Shown here in pieces: positions 1 to 5,288 of a stretch of 12,018 nucleotides of DNA. The notes under the pieces are model-generated. The model was not told where the DNA came from, ran no database searches, and was given only the letters and a program-made list of their open reading frames with translations. The translations under genes were made by a program, and so were the position numbers. Numbering within the stretch: the first letter of the stretch is position 1; each line of letters starts with the position of its first letter. The stretch comes from Baffinella frigidus. Taxonomy: Eukaryota > Cryptophyceae > Cryptomonadales > Baffinellaceae. Location of the stretch: NCBI GenBank assembly GCA_026770585.1, contig MU647474.1, positions 55,039 through 67,056 of the forward strand. The letters are read 5' to 3'.

Positions 1-80
1 TAGTTGTATAGCCCGAGTCGGGCGCGACGCCCCCGCAGGTATGTACACGTGTTGAGTTTCGTTCTATGAACGTATTGAGG

Positions 81-184
81 TATCCCTTAAGTGACCAACG
101 GGCGAATAATCGCCCGTGGAAGCCCTAGGCAGGTCCTAGGGCCCTACGGTAGGGCGTATGAGCCTACTGGTCACTTAAGGGATA
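81..184 (+). mobile_element. 104-bp MITE-A, copy 1, with three internal hairpins
   Basis: The ends are 17-bp perfect terminal inverted repeats, TATCCCTTAAGTGACCA and its complement; the outermost TA on each side may be a TA target duplication. Three more palindromes lie inside: an 8-bp stem at 98-105/110-117, an 8-bp stem at 122-129/135-142 and a 7-bp stem at 141-147/149-155. There is no coding capacity, so the element is non-autonomous. A second copy of the same length lies inverted at 632-735. The TA ends are compatible with Tc1/mariner-like or PIF-like transposases, but the family cannot be fixed from this window. Confidence 0.85.
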
Positions 185-194
185 TGGTGGCCGT

Positions 195-296
195 GTTGGT
201 ATCGATCAAGGCCTGTCACGAGAAGGATCTAGGAGAGGATTGGTTGGTATCGTGAATTCAAAACACGTCTCAGTTGGTATCGTGAATCCAAAACAC
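195..296 (+). repeat. Short direct repeats just downstream of the gene's stop
   Basis: GTTGGTATCG occurs at 195, 243 and 273. The last two copies belong to a near-identical unit of about 24 bp, GTTGGTATCGTGAATYCAAA plus ACAC, with a period of 30 bp. On the minus strand this lies 3' of the FKBP stop codon, so it would be 3' UTR or intergenic. No function is apparent. Confidence 0.6.
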
Positions 297-346
297 ACCC
301 ATTTCCTCAAAGGTTTGCATTCCGCGCCAGCCGAATGTCCCATTTC

Positions 347-424
347 CTACAGAATCGCAGCGGCGGCATCCCCCTTGATGAAGCCCCCGTTGCCGTCCGA
401 CTTGTCCACCCTGATCAGCTTCAC
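347..424 (-). CDS. FKBP-like gene, exon 10 (terminal exon, with stop)
   Basis: Read on the minus strand, the exon starts after an acceptor CCCTGTAG|GTGAAG. It encodes VKLIRVDKSDGNGGF, then IKGDAAAAIL and TAG at 349-347, 25 codons plus stop. Joined in phase 0 after exon 9 it gives TLLFNVKLIRV. This matches the last beta strand of FKBP domains (TLVFDVELLKL in human FKBP12), with the conserved Phe. The tail DKSDGNGG is acidic and glycine-rich; no full EF-hand spacing is present. The acceptor directly abuts a degenerate telomeric tract. Copies of this exon lie at 505-570 (no stop at this position, runs into telomeric repeat) and 736-777 (cut by a MITE). This is the only copy with a normal end, hence the choice. 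Confidence 0.7.
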   Translation of the reverse strand: MKLIRVDKSDGNGGFIKGDAAAAIL

Positions 425-428
425 CTAC

Positions 429-505
429 AGGGTTTAGGGTTTGGGGTTTAGGGTTTAGTGTTGAGCGTTTGGGGGTTTGGGTTTGGGGTTTATGGTTCGC
501 GAATT
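429..505 (+). repeat. Interstitial telomere-like tract (TTTAGGG variants)
   Basis: Degenerate GGGTTTAG/GGGTTTGG units have the G-rich strand on plus. On the gene's sense strand this is pyrimidine-rich CCCTAAA/CCCAAA, ending at the terminal-exon acceptor. It separates two copies of the terminal exon. Confidence 0.85.
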
Positions 506-570
506 AGAGAACCCCCCCCCTTGATGAAGCCCCCGTTGCCGTCTGACTTGTCCACCCTGATCAGCTTCAC
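505..570 (-). pseudogene. Duplicate of terminal exon 10 (copy 2)
   Basis: Minus-strand acceptor CCCTACAG|GTGAAGCTG at 570 is followed by VKLIRVDKSDGNGGFIKG. It differs from the terminal copy by only a synonymous change over the first 54 nt. It then enters a run of ten G residues and telomeric repeat instead of the DAAAAIL* ending. It could be an alternative exon that reads into a stop in the telomeric tract, or a broken duplicate. Confidence 0.7.
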
Positions 571-572
571 CT

Positions 573-612
573 GTAGGGTTTAAGGTTTGGGGTTTAGGCT
601 TTAGGAATTAGC
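573..612 (+). repeat. Short telomere-like tract
   Basis: GGGTTTAAGG/GGGTTTAGG units lie upstream (gene sense) of terminal-exon copy 2, in the same arrangement as for the other copies. Confidence 0.7.
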
Positions 613-631
613 AAGCCCCGCCCCCCCCTGA

Positions 632-735
632 TATCCCTTAAGTGACCAGTAGGCTCATACACCCTACCGTAGGGCCCTAGGACCTGCCTGGGGCTTCCAC
701 GGGCGATTATTCGCCCGTTGGTCACTTAAGGGATA
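632..735 (-). mobile_element. 104-bp MITE-A, copy 2, inserted in a terminal-exon copy
   Basis: Inverted relative to the copy at 81-184, with the same 17-bp TIRs, length and three internal hairpins, and a few substitutions. It interrupts a duplicate of the terminal exon: CCCCTGA-TA precedes it and TA-GCCCCCGTTG follows. The intact copies read CTTGATGAAGCCCCCGTTG there. Removing the element and one TA nearly restores the exon, which supports TA-flanked insertion. Confidence 0.85.
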
Positions 736-777
736 GCCCCCGTTGCCGTCCGACTTGTCCACCCTGATCAGCTTCAC
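736..777 (-). pseudogene. Duplicate of terminal exon 10 (copy 3), truncated by MITE-A
   Basis: After an AG acceptor (CCAAAAG|GTGAAG at 777) the minus strand encodes VKLIRVDKSDGNGG and is then interrupted by MITE-A. A telomere-like tract lies directly 5' of it on the sense strand. Confidence 0.75.
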
Positions 778-778
778 C

Positions 779-864
779 TTTTGGGTTTCGGGTTTGGGGG
801 GGTTTAGTGCTTAGTGTTTAGTGTTTAGTGTTTAGTGTTTAGGGTTTCAGGTTTCGGGTGTAGG
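779..864 (+). repeat. Telomere-like tract
   Basis: Degenerate GGGTTT/TTTAGTG and TTTAGGG units, G-rich on plus, occupy the stretch between the terminal-exon copy ending at 777 and an exon 9 fragment starting near 865. Confidence 0.75.
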
Positions 865-911
865 GTGAAGAGCACGAAGTTGAGCGCACGCTGTCCGTCG
901 TACGTCGCCAC
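865..911 (-). pseudogene. Fragment of FKBP-like exon 9 (5' part)
   Basis: The minus strand reads TTTAG|GTG, then ATYDGQRALNFVLF. This matches ATFDGQRALNFVLF of the full exon at 1373-1281, but GPKP is missing at the start and the end is replaced by telomere-like sequence. The reading frame is kept. Confidence 0.7.
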
Positions 912-1072
912 CTAAACCCCATACCCCACACCCCACACCCCACACCCTAGACCCGAGACCCTAAGTCCTACACCCTACACCATAAACCCTCCACCCTCCA
1001 CCCTCCACCCTCCACCCTCCACCCTAAATCCTACACCTGAAACCCCACACCCGAGACCCGAAACTCCAACTG
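912..1072 (-). repeat. Telomere-like tract of opposite polarity
   Basis: Degenerate CCCTAAA, CCCCACA and CCCTCCA units have the C-rich strand on plus, opposite to the tracts at 429-864. It includes a short CCACCCT tandem at about 990-1024. Confidence 0.75.
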
Positions 1073-1079
1073 AATGTAC

Positions 1080-1133
1080 GTTGAAGAGGAGGGTCTTGTC
1101 AATGAAGCCCAGGTTGAACAGGACGAAGTTTCC
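1080..1133 (-). pseudogene. Fragment of FKBP-like exon 9 (3' part)
   Basis: The minus strand encodes NFVLFNLGFIDKTLLFN followed by GTACAT, a possible donor at the same place as in the full exon. Differences from the intact copy (Q to L, L to F, plus synonymous changes) are conservative. TTTAGGG repeat adjoins its 5' side. Confidence 0.7.
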
Positions 1134-1268
1134 CTAAACCCTAAACCCTATCCACTATCCTCTAACCCCGAAACCCTAACCCCGAAATCAGAAATCAGAA
1201 ACCTGAAACGTACGTCAAAGATGAGGGTCAGAACCCGAAACCCGAAACCCGAAACCCTAAGCACGAAA
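1132..1268 (-). repeat. Telomere-like tract (C-rich on plus)
   Basis: CCCTAAA, CCCGAAA and related units, mixed with CAGAAATCAGAAAC variants, lie between the exon 9 fragment and the intact exon 9. Confidence 0.7.
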
Positions 1269-1280
1269 CACGAAACGCAC

Positions 1281-1373
1281 GTTGAAGAGGAGGGTCTTGT
1301 CAATAAGGCCCTGGTTGAAGAGCACGAAGTTGAGCGCACGCTGCCCGTCGAACGTCGCCGGCTTCGGCCCGAC
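1281..1373 (-). CDS. FKBP-like gene, exon 9
   Basis: The minus strand has acceptor TCTCTCTGCAG|GTCGGG and encodes 31 codons. They start VGPKPATFDGQRALNFVLF and end GLIDKTLLFN, before a putative donor AAC|GTGCGT. This is the C-terminal region of plastid FKBP-type isomerases: an insertion with the FDGQRALNF motif, then the final beta strand TLLFN, completed by the next exon. Both ends are phase 0, matching exon 8 (ends HEK) and exon 10 (starts VKL). The TC-rich microsatellite just upstream supplies an extreme polypyrimidine tract. Without splicing, the frame would read through to a TAG inside telomere-like sequence, an alternative but less family-like end. Four partial copies lie nearby; this is the only complete one. 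Confidence 0.8.
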
Positions 1374-1663
1374 CTGCAGAGAGAGAGAGAGTCAGAGAGA
1401 GAGAGAGAGTCAGAGAGAGAGAGAGAGAGGCAGAGAGAGAGAGAGAGAGAGGCAGAGAGAGAGGCAGAGAGAGAGAGAGAGAGGCAGAGAGAGACGCAGA
1501 GAGAGACGCAGAGAGAGAGAGTCAGAAAGAGAGAGAGAGAGAGGCAGAGAGAGAGAAAGAGAGGCAGAGAGAGAGGCAGAGAGAGAGGCAGAGAGAGAGG
1601 CAGAGAGAGGCATAGAGAGAGGCAGCGAGAGAGAGAGGCAGACAGAGAGTCAGCCAGAGATCG
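1374..1663 (+). repeat. (GA)n-rich microsatellite, array 1
   Basis: AG/GA dinucleotides are interrupted by GGCAGA, GTCAGA and GACGCA variants. On the sense strand it is (TC)n leading to TGCAG at 1374, a polypyrimidine tract for the exon 9 acceptor. It ends with a unit shared with array 2 (CAGACAGAGAGTCAGCCAGA). Long open frames across it (Arg-Glu or Ser-Leu runs) are by-products of the repeat. Confidence 0.9.
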
Positions 1664-1725
1664 TGGTTGAAGAGCACGAAGTTGAGCGCGCGCTGCCCGT
1701 CGAACGTCGCCGGCTTCGGCCCGAC
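1664..1725 (-). pseudogene. Partial copy of exon 9 (tandem copy b)
   Basis: The minus strand has TGCAG|GTCGGG, then VGPKPATFDGQRALNFVLFN, identical in protein to the intact exon over 20 codons. It then breaks into the TC microsatellite. It is part of a tandem duplication of exon fragment plus GA array: the GTTGAGCGC landmark lies at 1329, 1681 and 1985, giving spacings of 352 and 304 bp. Confidence 0.8.
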
Positions 1726-1965
1726 CTGCAGAGAGAGAGAGAGTCAGAGAGAGAGAGAGAGAGAGTCAGAGAGAGAGAGAGTCAGAGAGAGAGAGAGAGT
1801 CAGAGAGAGAGAGAGATTCAGAGAGAGAGAGAGAGGCAGAGAGACAGAGAGAGGCAGAGAGAGAGGCAGAGAGAGAGGCAGAGAGAGACGCAGAGAGAGA
1901 GAGGCATAGACAGGCATAGAGAGAGGCAGCGAGAGCGAGAGGCAGACAGAGAGTCAGCCAGAGAT
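1726..1965 (+). repeat. (GA)n-rich microsatellite, array 2
   Basis: Same structure as array 1, and ends in the same CAGACAGAGAGTCAGCCAGA unit. The unit-length difference from array 1 reflects dinucleotide array length. Confidence 0.9.
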
Positions 1966-2029
1966 AGTGGTTGAACAGCACGAAGTTGAGCGCACGCTGC
2001 CCGTCGAACGTAGCCGACTTCGGCCCAAC
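1966..2029 (-). pseudogene. Partial copy of exon 9 (tandem copy c)
   Basis: The minus strand has CTGTAG|GTTGGGCCG, then VGPKSATFDGQRALNFVLFN and a break into TC repeat. The only protein change from the intact exon in this stretch is P to S. Confidence 0.75.
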
Positions 2030-2035
2030 CTACAG

Positions 2036-2364
2036 CAGGGGTCGTGGTTTACGTTTGCAGCCCGTCGAACGAGCTTTTAGCAGAGGGACCTCGACTATTA
2101 CCAACACGGCCGCCATGTTGCCCTATTCCAGGTACCAAGCGGGTTCATCCCTCAAAGTACAAACTGCCTCAATCACCTCCTTCAAGCATAGATACACCAT
2201 TATAGCATTGTTCGCCAGGTCCACACACAAGCGACCTCCACGTCATTTACCCCCTAAACCCTGAACCCTAAACCCCCTTTTCCAAACAGGAAATCGCCCC
2301 CAGCCACGCAGCGGGCTACGAAGGGATTTTCCGGCCAACTTTGAGAGAGAATCGGTTAAAATAC
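2036..2364 (+). other. Intron or spacer sequence without a recognised gene
   Basis: No coding match was seen. It contains a short CCCTAAACCC tract (about 2251-2275). The open frame at 1971-2264 (97 codons) starts inside an exon 9 copy on the wrong strand and is not credible. Confidence 0.5.
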
Positions 2365-2415
2365 CCGTAGGAACAACCGTATGTCCCTGCGGATTGCCAA
2401 CCGTAGGGTCCTAGG
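2365..2415 (+). mobile_element. Mini-element C (about 51 bp, CCGTAGG...CCTAGG)
   Basis: One of four dispersed copies of a palindrome-rich unit: CCGTAGGA at one end, CTATGTCCCTRCGG in the centre and ACCGTAGGGTCCTAGG at the other end. Other copies are at 4077-4127 (inverted), 5598-5647 and, diverged, 8023-8070. MITE-A carries a closely similar core (CTACCGTAGGGCCCTAGG). Confidence 0.65.
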
Positions 2416-2513
2416 GTTTATCCACTGAAGGGTAATTCGCGAATCCTCTTGGTAGCCCCCCGCTGTGTGGATGCACCCCCCATTCAGACGGGGAATCGAA
2501 GAGCGCTGCCCAA

Positions 2514-2574
2514 AGAGACAAAAGTCGCGAGTGGAACGTCTCAAATCAAAAGTGGAACCTCCGTTAACTTAAGA
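2514..2574 (+). repeat. 61-bp dispersed repeat, copy 1 (inverted partner at 3656-3716)
   Basis: GAGACAAAAGTCG to TTAACTTAAGAA matches the reverse complement of 3656-3716 with 3 mismatches in 61. It flanks the exon 8 cluster and could form a large stem enclosing about 1.1 kb. It lies directly after the donor of exon 8 copy c. Confidence 0.85.
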
Positions 2575-2591
2575 AACGGCGGGAAATCGAC

Positions 2592-2645
2592 CTTCTCGTG
2601 CGAAGCGTCGGTCGCGGGATATCCCAGCTCCGAGGGGACCACCAG
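2592..2645 (-). pseudogene. Duplicate of the last 54 nt of exon 8 (copy c), possibly spliceable
   Basis: The minus strand has TATATAG|CTGGTG, then LVVPSELGYPATDASHEK, then AAG|GTCGAT. It repeats the final 18 codons of exon 8, with all differences synonymous. Both edges are phase 0, so it could be spliced in as a repeat or used instead. MITE-B lies between it and exon 8. Its acceptor is the only one not followed by G. Confidence 0.7.
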
Positions 2646-2657
2646 CTATATACAACA

Positions 2658-2795
2658 CCACGCCAGACTGCTGGAGGGGGTAGCTCCCTTCGAGAACGCC
2701 AATTTTGGCGTTCAACCACGCTAAAAGTAAACAATTCCCCGTTATTCCTTCCCGGGAATTGACTTTTGGCGACCCCTTGTAAGATTCTGGCGTGG
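2658..2795 (+). mobile_element. 138-bp MITE-B, copy 1, forming nearly a whole intron
   Basis: Terminal inverted repeats are CCACGCCAGA and TCTGGCGTGG. The subterminal 40 bp of the right end (minus strand) closely match the left end of the copy at 11419-11544, through AAGGGGTYGCCAAAAGTCAA. The sequence between the donor of exon 8 (GT at 2798-2797) and the acceptor AG of exon 8 copy c (2647-2646) is 153 bp, of which 138 are this element. Confidence 0.8.
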
Positions 2796-2798
2796 CAC

Positions 2799-2870
2799 CT
2801 TCTCGTGCGACGCGTCGGTCGCGGGGTAGCCTAGCTCCGAGGGCACCACCAGCTGCCGCACCCCCCCCAC
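2799..2870 (-). CDS. FKBP-like gene, exon 8
   Basis: The minus strand has acceptor GCCGCAG|GTGGGG and encodes 24 codons, VGGVRQLVVPSELGYP then ATDASHEK, before donor AAG|GTGCCA. It aligns with FKBP12 VGQRAKLTISPDYAYG. The Tyr of the YxYG/LGYP loop (Tyr82 in FKBP12) is kept. The exon continues the GMQ of exon 7 and leads into VGPKPATF of exon 9, all in phase 0. Partial copies lie at 2592-2645, 3181-3242 and 3434-3449. This copy is chosen because only it has both ends and the full HEK ending. Confidence 0.8.
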
Positions 2871-2900
2871 CTGCGGCGGCCCTGACTTTTCTCAGTATAC

Positions 2901-2949
2901 GAGTCGTATATCACCCAGCATACGTTGTATACTTGGTGATATACGACTC
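2901..2949. repeat. Hairpin, 15-bp perfect arms
   Basis: GAGTCGTATATCACC at 2901-2915 pairs with its complement at 2935-2949 around a 19-nt loop. It lies in the intron upstream of exon 8. Confidence 0.85.
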
Positions 2950-3006
2950 TGGGTAGGACCCACACCACGGTTAACTTATCTATAAGTCAACTACGGTTGA
3001 CTAAAT

Positions 3007-3117
3007 GCCAGTTGACTAACCTGGGCGGGTTTTGTACCGGGCAGGTTTTGTATGCCAGTTGACTAACCTGGCCAGTTGACTAACCTGGGCGGGTTTTGTC
3101 CGGGCAGGTTTTGTACC
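3007..3117 (+). repeat. Tandem repeat of a 47-bp unit
   Basis: GCCAGTTGACTAACCTG occurs at 3007, 3054 and 3071. Two copies continue with GGCGGGTTTTGT and GGCAGGTTTTGTA. No coding sense was found. Related GTTGACTAA motifs occur at 2994, 3466 and 3490. Confidence 0.75.
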
Positions 3118-3180
3118 GGGGCGGTGAGCAAACCAGACAGGGTTAGTACCAGGAAAGGCGAGAATTAGTCGATTGATACG

Positions 3181-3242
3181 GGGGGCTCGGTCGAGGGGTA
3201 GCCTAGCTCTGAGGGGATCACCAGCTGCCGCACTCCCCCCAC
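3181..3242 (-). pseudogene. Partial copy of exon 8 (copy b) with a telomeric-repeat acceptor
   Basis: The minus strand has CCCTAG|GTGGGG and encodes VGGVRQLVIPSELGYPSTEP. The HEK end and donor are lost. The AG acceptor is formed by the junction of a CCCTAAA array with the exon. Confidence 0.75.
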
Positions 3243-3433
3243 CTAGGGTTTAGGGTTTAGGGTTTAGGGTTTAGGGTTTAGGTTTAGGGTTTAAGGCTTA
3301 GGGCTCAGGGTTTGGGGTTTGGGGTTGGGGTTTTGGGGTTTGGGGTTTATGGTTTGGGGTTTGGGGTTTAGGGTTTAGGGTTTATGGTTTATGGTTTGGG
3401 GTTTAAGGTTTATGGTTTAGGGTTCGGGGTTTT
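3243..3433 (+). repeat. Interstitial telomeric tract (TTTAGGG)n
   Basis: It starts with several nearly perfect TTTAGGG units, then degenerates to TTTGGGG and TTTATGG variants. It sits between two exon 8 fragments. The G-rich strand is plus, so it is C-rich in the transcript. Confidence 0.9.
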
Positions 3434-3449
3434 GTCGCAGACCTCCCAC
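3434..3449 (-). pseudogene. Short fragment of exon 8 start
   Basis: The minus strand reads CCTCAG|GTGGGAGGTCTGCGACA (VGGLRQ) and then telomeric repeat. It is the first six codons of exon 8 with an acceptor. Sequence upstream of the AG is unrelated among copies, which supports the exon boundary. Confidence 0.55.
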
Positions 3450-3655
3450 CTGAGGCGGGTCCACGGTTGACTAATATGCACCAGGATGGTTGACTAAATC
3501 ACACGGTGGAAAAAAGTTTCATCAAAAAATAGCAACGGTCAATTTCACTCGTTTGAGCTATTTTTCGGTACAAACTTGATCACGCGACCCCCGGATTCCG
3601 TTTTTTTTGAAAGGTTCGTAGACCAGCGAGTAGCTGGGAAGGTTTCCACTGTTAC

Positions 3656-3716
3656 TTCTTAAGTTAACAGAGGTTCCACTTTTGCTTTGAGACGTTCCAC
3701 TCTCGACTTTTGTCTC
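3656..3716 (-). repeat. 61-bp dispersed repeat, copy 2
   Basis: Inverted partner of 2514-2574, 58 of 61 identical. It lies in the intron between exons 7 and 8. Confidence 0.85.
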
Positions 3717-3765
3717 GGTGGGCCGCAACGGCAGTCGAGAAGCAAGAGGAATTGTACAACACCAG

Positions 3766-3792
3766 GTTTCGTCGAAACAGTTTCGACGAAAC
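3766..3792. repeat. Perfect palindrome, 13-bp arms around one base
   Basis: GTTTCGTCGAAAC, then A, then GTTTCGACGAAAC. Each arm is itself nearly palindromic. It lies in the intron between exons 7 and 8. Confidence 0.85.
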
Positions 3793-3875
3793 TAAACCAG
3801 GCAGGGTTGGTAAAAGGAAAAGCCGCGATTGCAGCGCAGCTTTTAGTCAACTGCTACGGGGGGGGGGGTCATAAC

Positions 3876-3911
3876 CTGCATCCCAAGGAGGCCCTCCTCC
3901 ACACCCGAGAC
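3876..3911 (-). CDS. FKBP-like gene, exon 7 (36-nt micro-exon)
   Basis: The minus strand has acceptor CTCTCGTTCGCAG|GTC and encodes VSGVEEGLLGMQ, with donor CAG|GTTATG. Between exon 6 (ends GQGTV) and exon 8 (starts VGGVRQL) it gives TVVSGVEEGLLGMQVGGVRQ. This aligns without gaps to FKBP12 [20 protein letters not shown]. The active-site Trp59 of FKBP12 is Val here, so isomerase activity may be weak or absent, as in several lumenal FKBPs. No second copy was found in the window. It lies about 1.5 kb from exon 6 and 1 kb from exon 8. Confidence 0.75.
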
Positions 3912-4076
3912 CTGCGAACGAGAGGGGACCAAAAGTCAACACACGACCAAAAGTCAACACCGGACGAAACGTCCACACAGCTGCGAACCAGCCTCCCGCG
4001 GCTGTTGACGAATTCGAGGATTCCGTGCCACACGGCGGACTTCGAAGAGATTTCGAATAACTCCTCAGCGATAAGA

Positions 4077-4127
4077 CCTAGGACCCTACGGTAGGCAACC
4101 CGTAGGGACATAGGGGGGTTCCTACGG
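4077..4127 (-). mobile_element. Mini-element A (CCTAGG...CCTACGG), inverted copy
   Basis: About 51 bp. Its reverse complement aligns end to end with 2365-2415 and 5598-5647, sharing CTATGTCCCTACGG and CTACCGTAGGGTCCTAGG. It lies in the intron between exons 6 and 7. Confidence 0.65.
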
Positions 4128-4265
4128 ACCATGTTACAGAAAGGTGGCCAGATTTGGGCCGAAAATCTCTTCACAGCCCGCTGTGTGGGTGCACACGCTG
4201 CCAGGATTCGCCCCACAAGAATAAAGAAGTCAACTTTAGCGGTTGCAGTCAACTTTCGAGGACGC

Positions 4266-4307
4266 GCCACGGTGCCCTGCCCAGCGACAAAGCGCTGCTA
4301 GTCGAGC
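4266..4307 (-). pseudogene. Fragment of exon 6, 3' half (copy 1)
   Basis: The minus strand reads LD*QRFVAGQGTVAR, with an in-frame stop where the intact exon has Tyr. It is followed by AAAGTTGACTGC as in other copies, so exon and adjoining intron were duplicated together. Confidence 0.75.
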
Positions 4308-4454
4308 TCCGACTATTCCACTGCCAGGGCGGATTTTTTGTATTAGTCAACTCACCTGCGAATGTGTAGTAAAGAAGTACCCATTACGGGCACCTCGTTT
4401 CTAAGTTGACAGATTTTGTGGGTGAATTGACGTTTACAAAATATGCGGCCTGGC

Positions 4455-4600
4455 AGTGTATTCTCAAGTTGACACGCTGGGAGTACGGTACAAATCCGTC
4501 AACTTTGGAGCGGACAAGAGCCCGGTCTCACCGAATTGGTGAGACCAAATAGACTGAGCCAGAGCTAGGAACCCATCCCTCATCTCGGTTTGAACACCGA
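4455..4600 (-). repeat. Dispersed repeat R2, also at 7200-7235, 8376-8490 and 9058-9100
   Basis: TATTCTCAAGTTGACACGCTGGG followed by GTACGGTACAAAT and AACTTTGGAGCGG recurs in diverged form at 8376-8490, and its first part at 7200-7235 and 9058-9100. A 9-bp perfect hairpin GGTCTCACC/GGTGAGACC lies at 4524-4546. The minus-strand translations DGFLALAQS (here) and RGLLALSQP (at 8490-8440) are similar, so a decayed coding segment of the same gene is possible. Confidence 0.55.
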
Positions 4601-4690
4601 AGCGTTCACTCGGGCATTTGCCGCCGCTCTCCATCGTGCGAACCCCCCTCTCATCGCAACGAGAGGATGATAACCAGCGGGTACTGGACG

Positions 4691-4734
4691 CACCACGGTG
4701 CCCTGCCCAGCGCGACAAAGCGCTGGTAGTCAAG
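4691..4734 (-). pseudogene. Fragment of exon 6, 3' half (copy 2)
   Basis: The minus strand reads LDYQRFVA, then a frameshift from two extra bases in GTCGCGCTGGGCAGG. The rest matches GQGTVV. Confidence 0.75.
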
Positions 4735-4765
4735 ATTAGGGGTCATTCACGAAGTCCAGGTGAGA

Positions 4766-4839
4766 GCACCGTGGTACGAAAGTTGACTGCGGCCACTAAG
4801 TTGACTTAGTGGCCGCAGTCAACTTTCGTACCACGGTGC
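4766..4839. repeat. 74-bp perfect palindrome, 36-bp arms, 2-nt centre
   Basis: 4766-4801 is the exact reverse complement of 4804-4839, with TG between. The right arm ends in the edge of exon 6 copy 3 (CGTACCACGGTGC), so the left arm is an inverted copy of exon edge plus the adjoining AAAGTTGACTGCGGCCACT intron motif. Perfect identity with almost no spacer suggests recent origin. Confidence 0.95.
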
Positions 4840-4871
4840 CCTGCCCCGCGACGAAACGCTGATAGCCGAGA
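4830..4871 (-). pseudogene. Fragment of exon 6, 3' half (copy 3)
   Basis: The minus strand reads LGYQRFVAGQGTV|GTACGA, open in frame, with the donor position retained. Its 3' side forms the right arm of the palindrome at 4766-4839. Confidence 0.8.
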
Positions 4872-4937
4872 AATCGAACACGGCTACTTTTAAAATGAAA
4901 CCCTTTTAGTGGCCGCAGTCAACTTTTGAGGAACGCA

Positions 4938-4977
4938 CCACGGTGCCCTGCCCGGCGACGAAAAGCTGGTAGTCGAG
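4938..4977 (-). pseudogene. Fragment of exon 6, 3' half (copy 4)
   Basis: The minus strand reads LDYQLFVAGQGTV|GTGCGT, with one R to L change. It is followed by CAAAAGTTGACTGCGGCCAC. The foldback element at 4984-5136 directly adjoins its 5' side. Confidence 0.8.
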
Positions 4978-4983
4978 ATTTTC

Positions 4984-5136
4984 ATGGAAAGCACCTTCCA
5001 CATTAAAAGCGTTTTTAAGTCAATTCCCCCCTGAAAATTGTCAACTTATGAAAAACTTGGATATTTTCCCCATAAGTTGATAATTTTCAGGGCGAATTGA
5101 CTTAAAAACGCTTTTAATGTGGAAGGTGCTTTTCAT
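4984..5136. mobile_element. 153-bp foldback element
   Basis: Arms 4984-5050 and 5071-5136 pair with about three mismatches and a one-base indel around a 20-nt loop. TTTTCAT occurs at both edges (4979-4985 and 5130-5136), a possible 7-bp target duplication, although it overlaps the arms. There is no coding capacity. It interrupts the duplicated-exon region between copies 4 and 5. Confidence 0.9.
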
Positions 5137-5220
5137 TGATTTGCTGACTTTTGTATTTCCCGGGTGAGAATCAACTTTGGACAGATTCCCGAAGTCACCG
5201 GTGTCTGCTAAGTGAGACAA

Positions 5221-5288
5221 CGTACCACAGTGCTCTGCCCCGCGACGAAACGCTGATAGTCAAAGCTCCATGTCCAACGCCCCACCCT
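5221..5288 (-). pseudogene. Fragment of exon 6 (copy 5), longer, frameshifted
   Basis: The minus strand reads EGGALDMEL, one extra T, then DYQRFVAGQSTV|GTACGT. This matches KGGAFDKELDYQRFVAGQGTV of the intact exon. Confidence 0.75.

Noticed and set aside
380-426. EF-hand in the terminal exon (DKSDGNGGFI)
   Set aside because: The spacing of acidic positions does not fit the 12-residue calcium loop; it reads better as an acidic Gly-rich tail after the last FKBP strand.
1074-1974. Long plus-strand frames of Arg-Glu repeats (198 and 230 codons)
   Set aside because: They are produced by the GA dinucleotide arrays, which lack stops in every frame. The minus-strand exon 9 copies at their edges show the real coding strand.
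2449-2724. Plus-strand frame with HHARLLEGV, resembling HHARVLEGV at about 11419
   Set aside because: The shared peptide is the translated end of MITE-B, and the frame runs antisense through exon 8 copy c.
3869-4270. 133-codon minus-strand open frame
   Set aside because: It overlaps the micro-exon in another frame and spans mini-element A and simple GTCAAC repeats. No family features were seen.
242-4970. Possible CRISPR array from recurring short repeats
   Set aside because: Repeats are irregularly spaced, diverged, partly coding and set in a eukaryotic intron context. No cas genes are present.
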